A stretch of DNA of 62,669 nt. Origin: Bacillota bacterium (GTDB lineage: Bacteria > Bacillota > Clostridia > Ch29). Numbering within the stretch: position 1 is the stretch's first letter; every line of letters starts with the position of its first letter. A program made the position numbers and the translations under genes. Positions 25,891 through 34,511 of the stretch are shown in pieces. The stretch lies in the NCBI GenBank assembly GCA_028686075.1, contig JAQUCT010000001.1:175581-238249 (forward strand). The letters are read 5' to 3'. The notes under the pieces are model-generated. The model saw only the letters and a program-made list of their open reading frames with translations. It was not told the DNA's origin and did no database searches.

Positions 25891-27093
25891 ATGAAAAAGA
25901 AACTGATTATCGCATTGGTCATACTTTCGGCTTTAGCGGCAGGAATATTCTATTTGTTGACTGCGGGGAATGTCGGAATAAAATATGAAACAGTTGAAGT
26001 CGAAAAAGGTAAAATAGGTAAATATGTTGAAGAGGCAGGCACCACAAGCTCAAGAAATGTCAGGAGTTATTATGGAAACAGCGTAAGAAAAGTGGAAAAA
26101 ATTGAAGTGGAACTAGGCGATTATGTTAAGGAAGGACAGCTTTTAATGAAGTTCGAAGACAACAGCGGTCGGGAGATACAGAAGGTGGAAAAACAGATAG
26201 AAGCCCTAAAGGCTACCTACAACGAGGCTTTGTTGGGACCTGACTTTGAAATCATAAACAATGCAAAATTGGAAATATCCAGAATAAGAAGCAGTGTTGA
26301 CTTGGCAAAGAAGAACAAGGTCAGGATGGAAGAACTGTCCACTAGTGGAGCAGTAGCGGAGATAGAGCTGGAAAAGGCAGTGAATGACCTTGTACAGTTG
26401 CAAAACAGTCTAGCCGTGGCGCAGAACAGCTATAATCGGCTTGTTAAGGGTCTTTCGGAAAATATGAAGACAAAATACGAAGCGGAAATAGATGTACTTC
26501 TCCTGTCTCTTGAAACACTTGAAAAAGACAGGGAAGACTCTATGATATATGCAGATTTTGATGGAATTGTAACGGAACTTAATACATTCGAAGGAGATAT
26601 CCCCTATGGCGGGCTAGAGATTCTGGAAATACAGGATCCGTCGGAGAAAATCGTATTGATAGATTTTATGGCTGAAGATGCATTACTCGTCAAGACAGGT
26701 ATGAATGCAATAGTCACTGACAAGAATTTGAATGTTGAAATTGATAATCTCAAGGTGGAAAAGATTCATCCCAAGGCTTTTATCGTATTTTCCGAGTTGG
26801 GAGTTGAAGAGAATCGACAGAGGGTAGAGATAAATCTTCCGCAATCCGATATCGAGCTGTCCTTTGGGCTCAAGGTGAAAACGAAAATAATGATAGAAGA
26901 GTCAAAAGAAGCTCTTCTAATACCAGAAGATACAGTTTATAAAGAGGGTATGAAAAAATATGTGGATGTACTTGAAGACGGTAAGCCCGTTCAAAGAGAA
27001 GTTGTGACGGGAATAGGGAATAACAGATTAATTGAGATAAAGGAAGGACTGGAAGAAGGAGAACGTGTGATTCTCAAATATGGGGAGAGCTAA
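25891..27093 (+). CDS. HlyD/MFP-family efflux adaptor protein
   Basis: This membrane-anchored protein of 400 residues has one N-terminal hydrophobic segment (LIIALVILSALAAGIFYLL at about 4-22), a lipoyl/barrel-sandwich half (KVEKIEVELGDYVKEGQLLM), a coiled-coil hairpin at about 90-210, and a second barrel-sandwich half and beta-barrel (LIPEDTVYKEGMKKYVDVL). Such adaptors join an inner-membrane pump to an outer channel in Gram-negatives; in Gram-positives they act with ABC exporters. ATG 25891 follows GGAGG; the in-frame GTG at 25879 is less likely. It opens an exporter operon of lower G+C content. Confidence 0.8.
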   Translation: MKKKLIIALVILSALAAGIFYLLTAGNVGIKYETVEVEKGKIGKYVEEAGTTSSRNVRSYYGNSVRKVEKIEVELGDYVKEGQLLMKFEDNSGREIQKVEKQIEALKATYNEALLGPDFEIINNAKLEISRIRSSVDLAKKNKVRMEELSTSGAVAEIELEKAVNDLVQLQNSLAVAQNSYNRLVKGLSENMKTKYEAEIDVLLLSLETLEKDREDSMIYADFDGIVTELNTFEGDIPYGGLEILEIQDPSEKIVLIDFMAEDALLVKTGMNAIVTDKNLNVEIDNLKVEKIHPKAFIVFSELGVEENRQRVEINLPQSDIELSFGLKVKTKIMIEESKEALLIPEDTVYKEGMKKYVDVLEDGKPVQREVVTGIGNNRLIEIKEGLEEGERVILKYGES

Positions 27094-27116
27094 AATATAC
27101 TAGCGAGGTGTTTATC

Positions 27117-27728
27117 TTGAAAGACAGACTGTCGAATCTAGACGAAAAGAAGAGGATAAAAATAATCAACAGTGCCATGGAGGAGTTCAGCAGGAACACA
27201 TACCAAAAGGCTTCCACCAACAAAATCGTGGAGAAAGCTGGAATATCGAAAGGTTCGCTTTTCAACTACTTTCAGAGCAAGGAAAAGCTTTATGAATATC
27301 TGGAGACGTTCTCAATAAGGGAAATAGCGGATGCAGTCGTTAAAAAACTGGACTGGGAGGAACCCGACATACTGCAACGCATCAAGAATATAGTAATAAT
27401 AAAATTGGATGTTTGTCGCAAGTACCCTCACTTAATTGAGTTTTCGAAAAGGATATATGAAAACAAGTCAATAGATGATTTGAAGGCTATATATGAGGAG
27501 TTTGTTCCTAACATATATGAGAAAGTATACTATGAAAATATTGATTTCTCACTGTTCAAGGAAGATATTGAAATAAATGAAATCATGAATATAATGATAT
27601 GGACATTTGAGAAAATGGGGGAAAACTATCTCAATCGGATAAAATCCGGTGAAAGAGTAAAAATCGATGCAATATCAAATGAAGTGGATAGATATATTGA
27701 AGTTCTGAGAAAAGGATTCTATAGGTGA
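27117..27728 (+). CDS. TetR-family transcriptional regulator
   Basis: This regulator of 203 residues has a TetR N-terminal helix-turn-helix at about residues 8-55 (IINSAMEEFSRNTYQKASTN and GISKGSLFNYFQSKEKLYEY). The variable C-terminal part would bind a ligand. TTG 27117 behind GAGGTG is favoured; the GTG at 27108 lies within that site. It lies between the adaptor and ABC genes in one operon and probably represses them in response to an exported toxic compound; the ligand is unknown. Confidence 0.88.
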   Translation: MKDRLSNLDEKKRIKIINSAMEEFSRNTYQKASTNKIVEKAGISKGSLFNYFQSKEKLYEYLETFSIREIADAVVKKLDWEEPDILQRIKNIVIIKLDVCRKYPHLIEFSKRIYENKSIDDLKAIYEEFVPNIYEKVYYENIDFSLFKEDIEINEIMNIMIWTFEKMGENYLNRIKSGERVKIDAISNEVDRYIEVLRKGFYR

Positions 27729-27741
27729 GAGGAGGCGGAAG

Positions 27742-28596
27742 ATGATAAAAGTCAAGAACCTTTACCACTCATACAGCAACGACGAAAAATATGCTGTGGA
27801 AGATGTAAACTTCGAAATTGAAAAAGGTGAGATTTTCGGGTTCCTTGGTCCATCGGGAGCAGGCAAGTCTACTACCCAAAACATATTGACCGGTCTTTTG
27901 CAGCTTCAAAAGGGTGAGGTGGAGGTCGCTGGATATGACATCAAGCATATCAAGAATAAAATGTTCAACAAAATAGGAATGTCATTTGAACAGTCCAATG
28001 TTTACACAAAGATGTCTGGTCTTGAGAACCTTGAATTCTACAGAAAACTGTTCGATGTAGAAACAAGGAATCCAATGGATCTGATAAAACTGGTGGGACT
28101 TGACGGCAAGGAAAACATAAAAGCTGGAAAATACTCAAAAGGAATGAAACACAGGCTTACATTTGCCAGGTCCATGATAAATAATCCGGAGATGTGGTTT
28201 CTGGATGAACCGACTACAGGTCTTGACCCGGCAATAGCTGCTACAATAAAGGACATAATAAGGCAGGAGAATGAAAGAGGGGTCACGATTTTTTTGACGA
28301 CACACAACATGTATATTGCAGATGAATTGTGCAACAGGGTTGCATTTATTGTTGACGGGAAGATAAGACTGATAGATTTTCCAAAGGAACTGAAGGTGAA
28401 ATACGGCAAAAAACTGGTGGAAGTGGAATATTACAAAAACGGAGAAATAAACAAAGAAAGCTTTTCCACAGTTGTTGATGAAGAGAAGCAGAAACTGCTT
28501 GAAGTCATAAGGAAAAATGACATCCGGACCATGCATACCAAGGAAGCCACTCTTGAAGATATATTCATTAAGGTGACAGGAAGGGTACTGGTGTAA
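27742..28596 (+). CDS. ABC exporter ATP-binding protein
   Basis: This ATPase of 284 residues has Walker A GPSGAGKST at about 36-44, signature SKGMKHRLTFA, Walker B MWFLDEPTTGLDP and H-loop TTHNMY. A C-terminal extension with ATLEDIFIKVTGR is typical of CcmA/NatA-like drug and lipid exporters. GGAGGCGG precedes the ATG. The stop is followed immediately by the ATG of the first permease, so the genes are coupled. Confidence 0.88.
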   Translation: MIKVKNLYHSYSNDEKYAVEDVNFEIEKGEIFGFLGPSGAGKSTTQNILTGLLQLQKGEVEVAGYDIKHIKNKMFNKIGMSFEQSNVYTKMSGLENLEFYRKLFDVETRNPMDLIKLVGLDGKENIKAGKYSKGMKHRLTFARSMINNPEMWFLDEPTTGLDPAIAATIKDIIRQENERGVTIFLTTHNMYIADELCNRVAFIVDGKIRLIDFPKELKVKYGKKLVEVEYYKNGEINKESFSTVVDEEKQKLLEVIRKNDIRTMHTKEATLEDIFIKVTGRVLV

Positions 28597-29712
28597 ATGA
28601 AACTATGGTACAGTTTTACAAAGGAGCTCATCCTTTCTTCAAAAAGCTGGTACTTCTATATTGAACTGGGCATGGCGGTGATACTCCTCATGATTCTTGC
28701 ATTTGTGGTTCCCAATGATTTCGACAGCAAGGGTGAAGAGTATATTTATATTGATCTGCCTCAGGTTGTAAGGGATAAATACAGGGACAATCTGCTGGAG
28801 GAGGACTTGGACGGAACTGCTGAATTTGTGGAACTGGAAGCCGGAAAGACCATGTATGCAGCTGAACTTTATGAGACAGATGAATCCAAGATTTATCTCC
28901 TTGAAAGCAAGGATGCCCTGGATGCCTTTTCGAATTCTGAAAGAGTGCCTGCAGTTCATGTTCGAGTAAATGAAGATAATCAAGTAATACATACGTACTA
29001 TCTTCAAGGGTATGAGACCCAGAAGCTCAAAAATCTGCTCCTCGTATTCCACAACAAAAAAGCCGCATTCGATGTAATTAAGGATTATTCAGACAATATA
29101 ACAGTCAAGTCTATTTATCAGGATATCGAACCCTTAAGCGACAAACAAAACCTGATACCTGTATTCCTGACTTTCAACGGAAGTCTCATGAGTCTGTTTA
29201 TAATAGCTGCCTATATATTCCTTGACAAAAATGAAGGAATAATACAGGCCTATGCAGTAACAGCTTCATCCGTATGGCAATATCTTTTGAGCAAGATCGG
29301 CGTTGTAATTGTCACATCAATAGTTACAACTTCCATAATAACGGTTCCCGTTATGGGACTGCAACCAAACTACGCCGCCATGATTTTATTCATAATCACA
29401 TCAGGATTTTTTGCAGCCTCCCTGGGACTTTTAATAACAAGCTATTATAAAGACATAATACAGTCTTTCGGTACTCTGTACATTGTAATAGTAATTATGA
29501 TCATGCCCAATATATCCTATTTTACACCAAGCTGGGATCCTGACTGGGTAAAAATAATACCAAGCTATGTGATGCTCCAAAGCTTCAAGGAAATAATATC
29601 AACAAACGGAAACATGGCCTATGTACTTTTGGCATCTCTCGGCTTTGCGGTGTTGGGACTGGACATCTTCATACTGGCGAATTACAGATTCAACAAAACT
29701 TTGACCTTATAA
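28597..29712 (+). CDS. ABC-2-type permease, first of pair
   Basis: This 371-residue membrane protein has one N-terminal transmembrane segment, a large extracellular domain at about residues 45-190 and five or six C-terminal membrane segments, the layout of ABC-2/NatB-like exporters. It directly abuts the ATPase stop codon. It pairs with the next gene to form the membrane channel. Substrate unknown. Confidence 0.75.
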   Translation: MKLWYSFTKELILSSKSWYFYIELGMAVILLMILAFVVPNDFDSKGEEYIYIDLPQVVRDKYRDNLLEEDLDGTAEFVELEAGKTMYAAELYETDESKIYLLESKDALDAFSNSERVPAVHVRVNEDNQVIHTYYLQGYETQKLKNLLLVFHNKKAAFDVIKDYSDNITVKSIYQDIEPLSDKQNLIPVFLTFNGSLMSLFIIAAYIFLDKNEGIIQAYAVTASSVWQYLLSKIGVVIVTSIVTTSIITVPVMGLQPNYAAMILFIITSGFFAASLGLLITSYYKDIIQSFGTLYIVIVIMIMPNISYFTPSWDPDWVKIIPSYVMLQSFKEIISTNGNMAYVLLASLGFAVLGLDIFILANYRFNKTLTL

Positions 29713-29725
29713 GGAGTGTTGCGAG

Positions 29726-30730
29726 GTGATTAGGAAGATATTGATGATATTCAAGAGGGACATGAAAGTGAGTGTAAGAAATTTCATAACCCTCTACATA
29801 ATAGTTGTACCGGTAATATTTGCCGTGATAATCAATATTTTCTCACCTGGCATAAATGATACCACTGTCGAAATAGTCTTACTTAAAGGAGAAAACAGTG
29901 ACCAGGAGGAATTCTTCAAGCAGTTTGCAAATATTGAATTGATCGATACCGTCGAAAACATTGAGAAAAGGGTAAAAAAGAGAGACAATATAGTAGGGGT
30001 GCTTCCCGGGGAAAATGATGAGTATTTTATTCTTACCCAGGGCAACGAACCTGACTATGTGGTGGACTATGTAAGAAATCTGACCGCATTTGACCACTAC
30101 GGCATAGGGCTTGAAGACTCAATGGCTGAAATAATAGACTATGGAAGAGATATTCCTCCCCTTAAAAAATTAATGGTCAATGTGGCAGTAATGTTTACTT
30201 CAATATTGGGCGGGATGATTATTGCACTGAATATTGTTGAAGAAAAAACAGAAAACACAATTAGTTCGATACATGTGTCTCCTGTTTCGAGAATGGGTTT
30301 TATTGCAGGTAAAAGCGTCATAGGAGTATTCATTCCCATTGTCGGAACTTTCCTGATGTTAATGATTACAGGATTCAGGAACATAAACTATTTTCATGCG
30401 TTGCTGATGATAACCACTTCCTGCATAATAAGCATTCTTATAGGTTTTATTGAAGGAATCAACAACGACGATGTCATGAATGCTGCAGGAAACATGAAGA
30501 CGCTTTTCCTTCCTCTTTTTGGGAGTGTTGCAGCAATAGAGCTTCTGGCGGACAAATGGCAGCCCTTGTTTTACTGGATACCTTTTTACTGGACCTACAA
30601 GGGGAACAATCTGGTTTTATCAGGTGGCGGTTCGTTCATGGATATAATCAAATATTCAGGAATAGTACTGGGTATAAGCATAATAGTATTTATAGTATTA
30701 GCTCCAAAAATAAGAGAAGGATTGGAATAA
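29726..30730 (+). CDS. ABC-2-type permease, second of pair
   Basis: This 334-residue membrane protein has an N-terminal transmembrane segment (FITLYIIVVPVIFAVIINIF), an external domain, and C-terminal membrane segments in the ABC-2 layout, with EEKTENTISSIHVSPVSR, the cytoplasmic loop typical of YhaP/NatB-like proteins. GTG start at 29726, with AAGGAG at 29711-29716. With the previous gene it should form a heteromeric exporter driven by the ATPase at 27742. Confidence 0.78.
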   Translation: MIRKILMIFKRDMKVSVRNFITLYIIVVPVIFAVIINIFSPGINDTTVEIVLLKGENSDQEEFFKQFANIELIDTVENIEKRVKKRDNIVGVLPGENDEYFILTQGNEPDYVVDYVRNLTAFDHYGIGLEDSMAEIIDYGRDIPPLKKLMVNVAVMFTSILGGMIIALNIVEEKTENTISSIHVSPVSRMGFIAGKSVIGVFIPIVGTFLMLMITGFRNINYFHALLMITTSCIISILIGFIEGINNDDVMNAAGNMKTLFLPLFGSVAAIELLADKWQPLFYWIPFYWTYKGNNLVLSGGGSFMDIIKYSGIVLGISIIVFIVLAPKIREGLE

Positions 30731-30741
30731 GGGGGAGAAAA

Positions 30742-30936
30742 ATGAAACTATGGGGAATTATTTCAATATTGTATGCTGTATTTGTTGTTGTAATTGCTGT
30801 TATGAAGCCGGGAAAAATCTGGAACATGAAGAAAATTGAAATGTTCAAAAAAGTGCTGGGAGACAAGGGGACTGAAATATTCTTTTACATATGGGCACTG
30901 GGCTTTTTATTTCTGGGCATCTGGCTGTTGGTTTAA
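30742..30936 (+). CDS. Small two-segment membrane protein of the exporter operon
   Basis: The 64-residue protein has two hydrophobic helices (GIISILYAVFVVVIAVM and FFYIWALGFLFLGIWLLV) flanking a short lysine-rich loop. GGGGGAG at 30731-30737 lies just before ATG 30742. It follows the second permease by 11 bp and so belongs to the exporter operon; it could be an accessory subunit. I do not recognise the family. Confidence 0.6.
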   Translation: MKLWGIISILYAVFVVVIAVMKPGKIWNMKKIEMFKKVLGDKGTEIFFYIWALGFLFLGIWLLV

Positions 30937-30993
30937 GTTTCTGCCTGATAAAGTCAGATAGCAAAGTGTTTGGGAATAGAAACATAAGTGTGA

Positions 30994-31383
30994 GCTTTCA
31001 GTAGAATTCAAAGGGACCCAGAAATCTTTAAGATAATTTTTGAGGCTGCCTTCAAAGAACTTGCAAAGCATGACGGTATACGAGTAATCCCGGGAAGTTG
31101 GGGAACCTTAAAAATTCTTGATGCAACCATTATGCGTGTTTGTCTTTCTCTCTTCCCCTGGGCTTATTACCGTAAAACCAAGGCTGCTGTAAAAATGCAT
31201 ACCCTTTTCGATCTGGAGAAGGGGTCACCCGAGAGCATTATTGTTACAGAAGGCATCTACCTGTACTGTGCGCTCATTCTGTATATGCTCCTGAGGCTCA
31301 TGCACCTTTTAGTCGGTATTAAACATGACTTTCTAAAGCTTGTAAGGCATATAGCAAGCGACCTTTGGAACAAGATGGCTTAA
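30994..31383 (+). pseudogene. Decayed IS4-like transposase remnant
   Basis: A frame open from 30994 reads PEIFKIIFEAAFKELAKHDG, then KILDATIMRVCLSLFPWAYY and KTKAAVKMHTLFDLEKGSPE, a segment strongly like the first catalytic aspartate region of IS4-family transposases. It then jumps to a C-terminal-type sequence ending in LWNKMA, so the middle of the enzyme is missing. No start, ribosome site or inverted repeats were identified. Confidence 0.65.
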
Positions 31384-31404
31384 GTTAACTAAATCTCTAG
31401 CTCC

Positions 31405-31632
31405 GTCCAAGCCACCTGGGCGCAGGCGGAAACGGTCTATCAGAGCATTACTTTCCTAAACGACCGGAATGGAAAAAGAGACCACAGGGAACGCATTTAT
31501 ATTTCTTACGATTCAACTAACAAAAGCTGTCAGGCTGGAGATGTCGAAATCGCTGAATTCGGGCATTCGAAAGATGGCCAAGATAAACCGGTGTTCAATG
31601 CCTTAATTATGGCACAGGGCTTGGTGGGTTAG
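31405..31632 (+). pseudogene. Decayed IS1634-like transposase remnant
   Basis: The open frame 31405-31632 reads ERIYISYDSTNKSCQAGDVE and IAEFGHSKDGQDKPVFN, the catalytic neighbourhood of IS1634-type DDE transposases. Both ends are missing. It differs from the IS4-like remnant just upstream, so at least two elements have landed and decayed at this junction. Confidence 0.55.
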
Positions 31633-31718
31633 GTAAAAAATTACATATTAGAATAGCGAATATTCCAGATACTAATAGCAAAGGAGGTACAGCAATTAAA
31701 AAAGGAGGCAAAGGTTAA

Positions 31719-32699
31719 ATGAAACGCAGAAGGATGGTGGGGCTTGTAATTCTCATTGTTTTATTGATTCTGGTAACATCCTGTGCCCGGGACAGGGTGC
31801 CGGAACAAAGACCGGCCCCTGAGATGGTACGACTTAAGATTCCGGAATCCATAAGCCGGGGACAAGGGAAAGAACCGGTTTTGAAGGTTTATGTCAAGGA
31901 AACCGGGGATATTAAGGAACTGCCCTTTGAAGAATACCTGCAGGGCGTTGTGGCCGGGGAGATGAAGAACGATTGGCCTGAAGAAGCCCTGGCGGCCCAG
32001 GCCATTTTAGCCCGCACCTTTGTTATGGAGTTTGTATCTAAAAAGGGTGGCTCCAAGTACGAAGGTGCTCACGTTTCCACCGATATAGAGGAAGCCCAGG
32101 CATGGAACCAGCAGGCGGTAAACGACAGGGTCAAAAAAGCGGTAGAAAGGACCAGAGGTGAAGTGGCTATCCATAACAACAATTACATCAAGGCATGGTT
32201 CCACGCCCATGCGGGGGGCATGACCGCCTCAGCCAAGGAAGGACTTGCCTTTGAGGAGGACGAGCCACCCTATATTAAGGTTACAAAGTCCCCGGATTCG
32301 CCGGAGGCACCGGAGGATGACAGCAACTGGACTGTATCCTTTTCCAATCAGGAAGTGATGCAGGTACTAGGCGATATGGACAAGGAGGTAAAGGAGATAA
32401 GGACCGCCAAGGTTGGGAAAAAAGGCCCTTCGGGTAGGGCAATTACTCTAAAATTCGACGGTATGGAAGTTTCCGCTCCCGAATTCCGTATCGCCATTGA
32501 CAGTACCAAGATGAAGTCCACGCTCATTGACAGCATGGAGGCCGAGGGGAGCAAACTCACAATAAAGGGCCGGGGATACGGCCATGGTGTGGGCATGTCG
32601 CAGTGGGGAGCCTATGCCCTTGCAAAGGATGGTAAAAAAGCCGAGGAGATAGTCGAGTACTATTTCGAAGGAATTGAGATAGTAAAGGCCTGGGAATAG
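31719..32699 (+). CDS. spoIID: SpoIID/LytB-domain sporulation protein
   Basis: SpoIID is a peptidoglycan lytic transglycosylase acting with SpoIIM and SpoIIP in forespore engulfment. The 326-residue protein has a signal/anchor with a possible lipobox (LVTSC) and the SpoIID domain: LPFEEYLQGVVAGEMKNDWP near 66-85, LAAQAILARTFVMEF and GRGYGHGVGMSQWGAYALAK near the end. GGAGG lies upstream of the ATG. SpoIID paralogues exist, so spoIID itself versus a SpoIID-like protein is not settled. Its place by yabP is unlike B. subtilis. Confidence 0.85.
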   Translation: MKRRRMVGLVILIVLLILVTSCARDRVPEQRPAPEMVRLKIPESISRGQGKEPVLKVYVKETGDIKELPFEEYLQGVVAGEMKNDWPEEALAAQAILARTFVMEFVSKKGGSKYEGAHVSTDIEEAQAWNQQAVNDRVKKAVERTRGEVAIHNNNYIKAWFHAHAGGMTASAKEGLAFEEDEPPYIKVTKSPDSPEAPEDDSNWTVSFSNQEVMQVLGDMDKEVKEIRTAKVGKKGPSGRAITLKFDGMEVSAPEFRIAIDSTKMKSTLIDSMEAEGSKLTIKGRGYGHGVGMSQWGAYALAKDGKKAEEIVEYYFEGIEIVKAWE

Positions 32700-32755
32700 G
32701 AATAAATCCGCAAGAGTAGACATAGATATTTAACGTAAGGAAAGGGGGGCAGGCT

Positions 32756-33028
32756 ATGGAGGATAAAAAACACAGCATTACGCTGGAGGACAGAGGTTCT
32801 TTATCCATATCCGGGGTAAAGGATATATACAATTTTGATGAAAACAAGGTTGCGCTGGAGACTTCGCTTGGCACCCTTACGGTTACCGGTGAAGGCCTGC
32901 AAATAAATAAGCTGAGCATCGATGATGGGAACCTGCAGGTAAAGGGGAATATCACAAGCTGTATCTATTCCGAAGGCAGGGAACTTAAAGACAAAGGAAA
33001 AGGAATTCTAGCTAGGATGTTCAAATAA
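32756..33028 (+). CDS. yabP: Sporulation protein YabP
   Basis: YabP is a small protein needed for normal spore cortex formation. The 90 residues begin EDKKHSITLEDRGSLSISGV, like the family, and include the LETSLGTLTVTGEGLQINKL beta-rich core. GGGGGG precedes the ATG. It precedes yabQ as in Bacillus. The end of the gene overlaps a hairpin. Confidence 0.9.
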   Translation: MEDKKHSITLEDRGSLSISGVKDIYNFDENKVALETSLGTLTVTGEGLQINKLSIDDGNLQVKGNITSCIYSEGRELKDKGKGILARMFK

Positions 33029-33052
33029 ACCATCGTCCCGTACGGTGGTTTA
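33027..33052 (+). terminator. Possible weak terminator after yabP
   Basis: AAACCATCG (33027-33035) pairs with CGGTGGTTT (33043-33051) including one G-T pair; the tail is only partly T-rich. It begins at the yabP stop codon and may attenuate rather than end transcription into yabQ. Confidence 0.4.
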
Positions 33053-33092
33053 TTAAATTAGATAGACTTTAGAATTGGTGAGGGGGTCTTAA

Positions 33093-33572
33093 ATGCTCCT
33101 TTCGGTTACTGACCAGATAATAATTCTGTTGGCCTCAGTTTATGGCGGGCTTTTGCTTGGGCTTATATTTGACCTGTACAGATTTGTACGGGACATCCTC
33201 CGGTTTGGAAGAGCGATAACTATAATCGGGGATATTATATTCTGGGCCCTGGGCCTTATTCTCATCCTTTCGGTGGTGTACAACAGCAGCAGCGGAATGG
33301 TAAGGGTTTACCAACTGCTGGGGTTTGCGATGGGAATGGTTGTATATTTTAAACTCTTGAGCAGGGCTGCCCGGGGCTTGTTGTATGCACTTGTTTATTG
33401 CGTGAGGGGCTTTGTATACTCCATTATTAAACTAATAAGTGGTCCGGTTAGGCTTTTGTCAAATATGCTGTGGAAACCGTGCAACAGGGTTAAGATTAAG
33501 ACGGCTAAACTGTTTAGCAGGCTGGGCCGGGACTTGCGGAAGTATATACCAATGCTTAAGAATAAGAAATGA
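33093..33572 (+). CDS. yabQ: Spore cortex biosynthesis protein YabQ
   Basis: YabQ is a membrane protein required for spore cortex assembly. The 159-residue protein has about three or four hydrophobic segments in the first 115 residues (IIILLASVYGGLLLGLIFDL at the start, then TIIGDIIFWALGLILILSVV) and a basic C-terminal tail. It lies between yabP and divIC as in B. subtilis, which supports the call beyond low sequence conservation. Confidence 0.85.
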   Translation: MLLSVTDQIIILLASVYGGLLLGLIFDLYRFVRDILRFGRAITIIGDIIFWALGLILILSVVYNSSSGMVRVYQLLGFAMGMVVYFKLLSRAARGLLYALVYCVRGFVYSIIKLISGPVRLLSNMLWKPCNRVKIKTAKLFSRLGRDLRKYIPMLKNKK

Positions 33573-33641
33573 TATGAAGGATTTAGGCCTTTTTTATAGA
33601 ACAATAATACATAAACAAGGGACACGGATGGGGGTCTTTCG

Positions 33642-33968
33642 ATGGGACAAGTATATGAGATGAAACCAAAAAAAACTAAAAAGCCTGTCAGGCCAAAGAA
33701 TATAGTGATTATTTTGCTCGCGGTTTATCTGGTCTACACCCTTTCGGCCCAGTATATAGCCATCAGCAAATCCCGTACGGAGGAGGCACGGATACAGGCG
33801 CAGATAGAACAGATGAAAAAGGAGAACGAAAAGCTTAAGGATGAAATAGAAAGGATGCAAAGCGATGAATACATAGAAAAAATAGCCCGGGAAAGACTAG
33901 GGCTCATTAAATCCGGTGAAATAATGTTTGTTGATGTAAACCATGGAGAGCAGGATTCAGACAATTGA
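33642..33968 (+). CDS. divIC: Cell-division protein DivIC/FtsB-like septum initiator
   Basis: This 108-residue bitopic protein has a basic cytoplasmic N-terminus, one transmembrane helix (IVIILLAVYLVYTLSAQYIA), a coiled coil (QIEQMKKENEKLKDEIERM) and the conserved end EKIARERLGLIKSGEI. DivIC complexes with FtsL and DivIB at the septum. Start ATG 33642 follows GGGGGTC; a later ATG at 33660 is possible. Position after yabQ is conserved. Confidence 0.92.
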   Translation: MGQVYEMKPKKTKKPVRPKNIVIILLAVYLVYTLSAQYIAISKSRTEEARIQAQIEQMKKENEKLKDEIERMQSDEYIEKIARERLGLIKSGEIMFVDVNHGEQDSDN

Positions 33969-34044
33969 CATAACTACAGGCATAATATATAATTATCACA
34001 GGCTGTATAGCGTTTTAATAACAAAGAGGAGGAATTTTTGACCT

Positions 34045-34464
34045 ATGCCGTTTCAGGTAGGGAGCATAGTTGAAGGAACGGTTACCAGCATAGCCAGTTT
34101 TGGTGCCTTCGTTCAACTGCCGGAAGGGAAGACCGGACTTGTGCACATATCGGAAGTAGCCGACCATTATGTCGAGGATATTAAGCAGTATCTCAAAGAA
34201 AAGGATAAAGTTAAAGCAAAGATAATATCCATTGACAGCAAGGGGAAGATAAGTCTATCGCTTAAACAGGCAGGCACCCGTTTAAAGAAGACCTCAAGGC
34301 CCATTGAGATTGACTGGGAGGCGGAGAAGAGGGAAAAGACCAAAAATCTGTCCTTTGAAGACAGGATGATGAAATTTTTAAAGGACAGTGATGAAAAGCA
34401 GCAGCAGCTCAAAAAAAGCCAGGAATCCAAAAGAGGCGGAGGTTTCCGAAGAGGGGATTATTAG
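34045..34464 (+). CDS. yabR: S1-domain RNA-binding protein YabR
   Basis: The 139-residue protein has a single S1 OB-fold domain at residues 1-75 (VGSIVEGTVTSIASFGAFVQ, then TGLVHISEVADHYVED and GKISLSLKQ) and a charged tail that ends KRGGGFRRGDY. YabR of B. subtilis is a general RNA-binding protein of this layout, in the same place after divIC. AGGAGG is 11 bp before ATG. Confidence 0.92.
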   Translation: MPFQVGSIVEGTVTSIASFGAFVQLPEGKTGLVHISEVADHYVEDIKQYLKEKDKVKAKIISIDSKGKISLSLKQAGTRLKKTSRPIEIDWEAEKREKTKNLSFEDRMMKFLKDSDEKQQQLKKSQESKRGGGFRRGDY

Positions 34465-34470
34465 CAAATG

Positions 34471-34496
34471 ACCGTGCCTGCAGGCACGGTTTATTA
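34471..34496 (+). terminator. Terminator-like hairpin after yabR
   Basis: ACCGTGCC (34471-34478) pairs with GGCACGGT (34483-34490), then a short T-rich tail. Confidence 0.6.
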
Positions 34497-34511
34497 AATG
34501 GAGGCACATTT

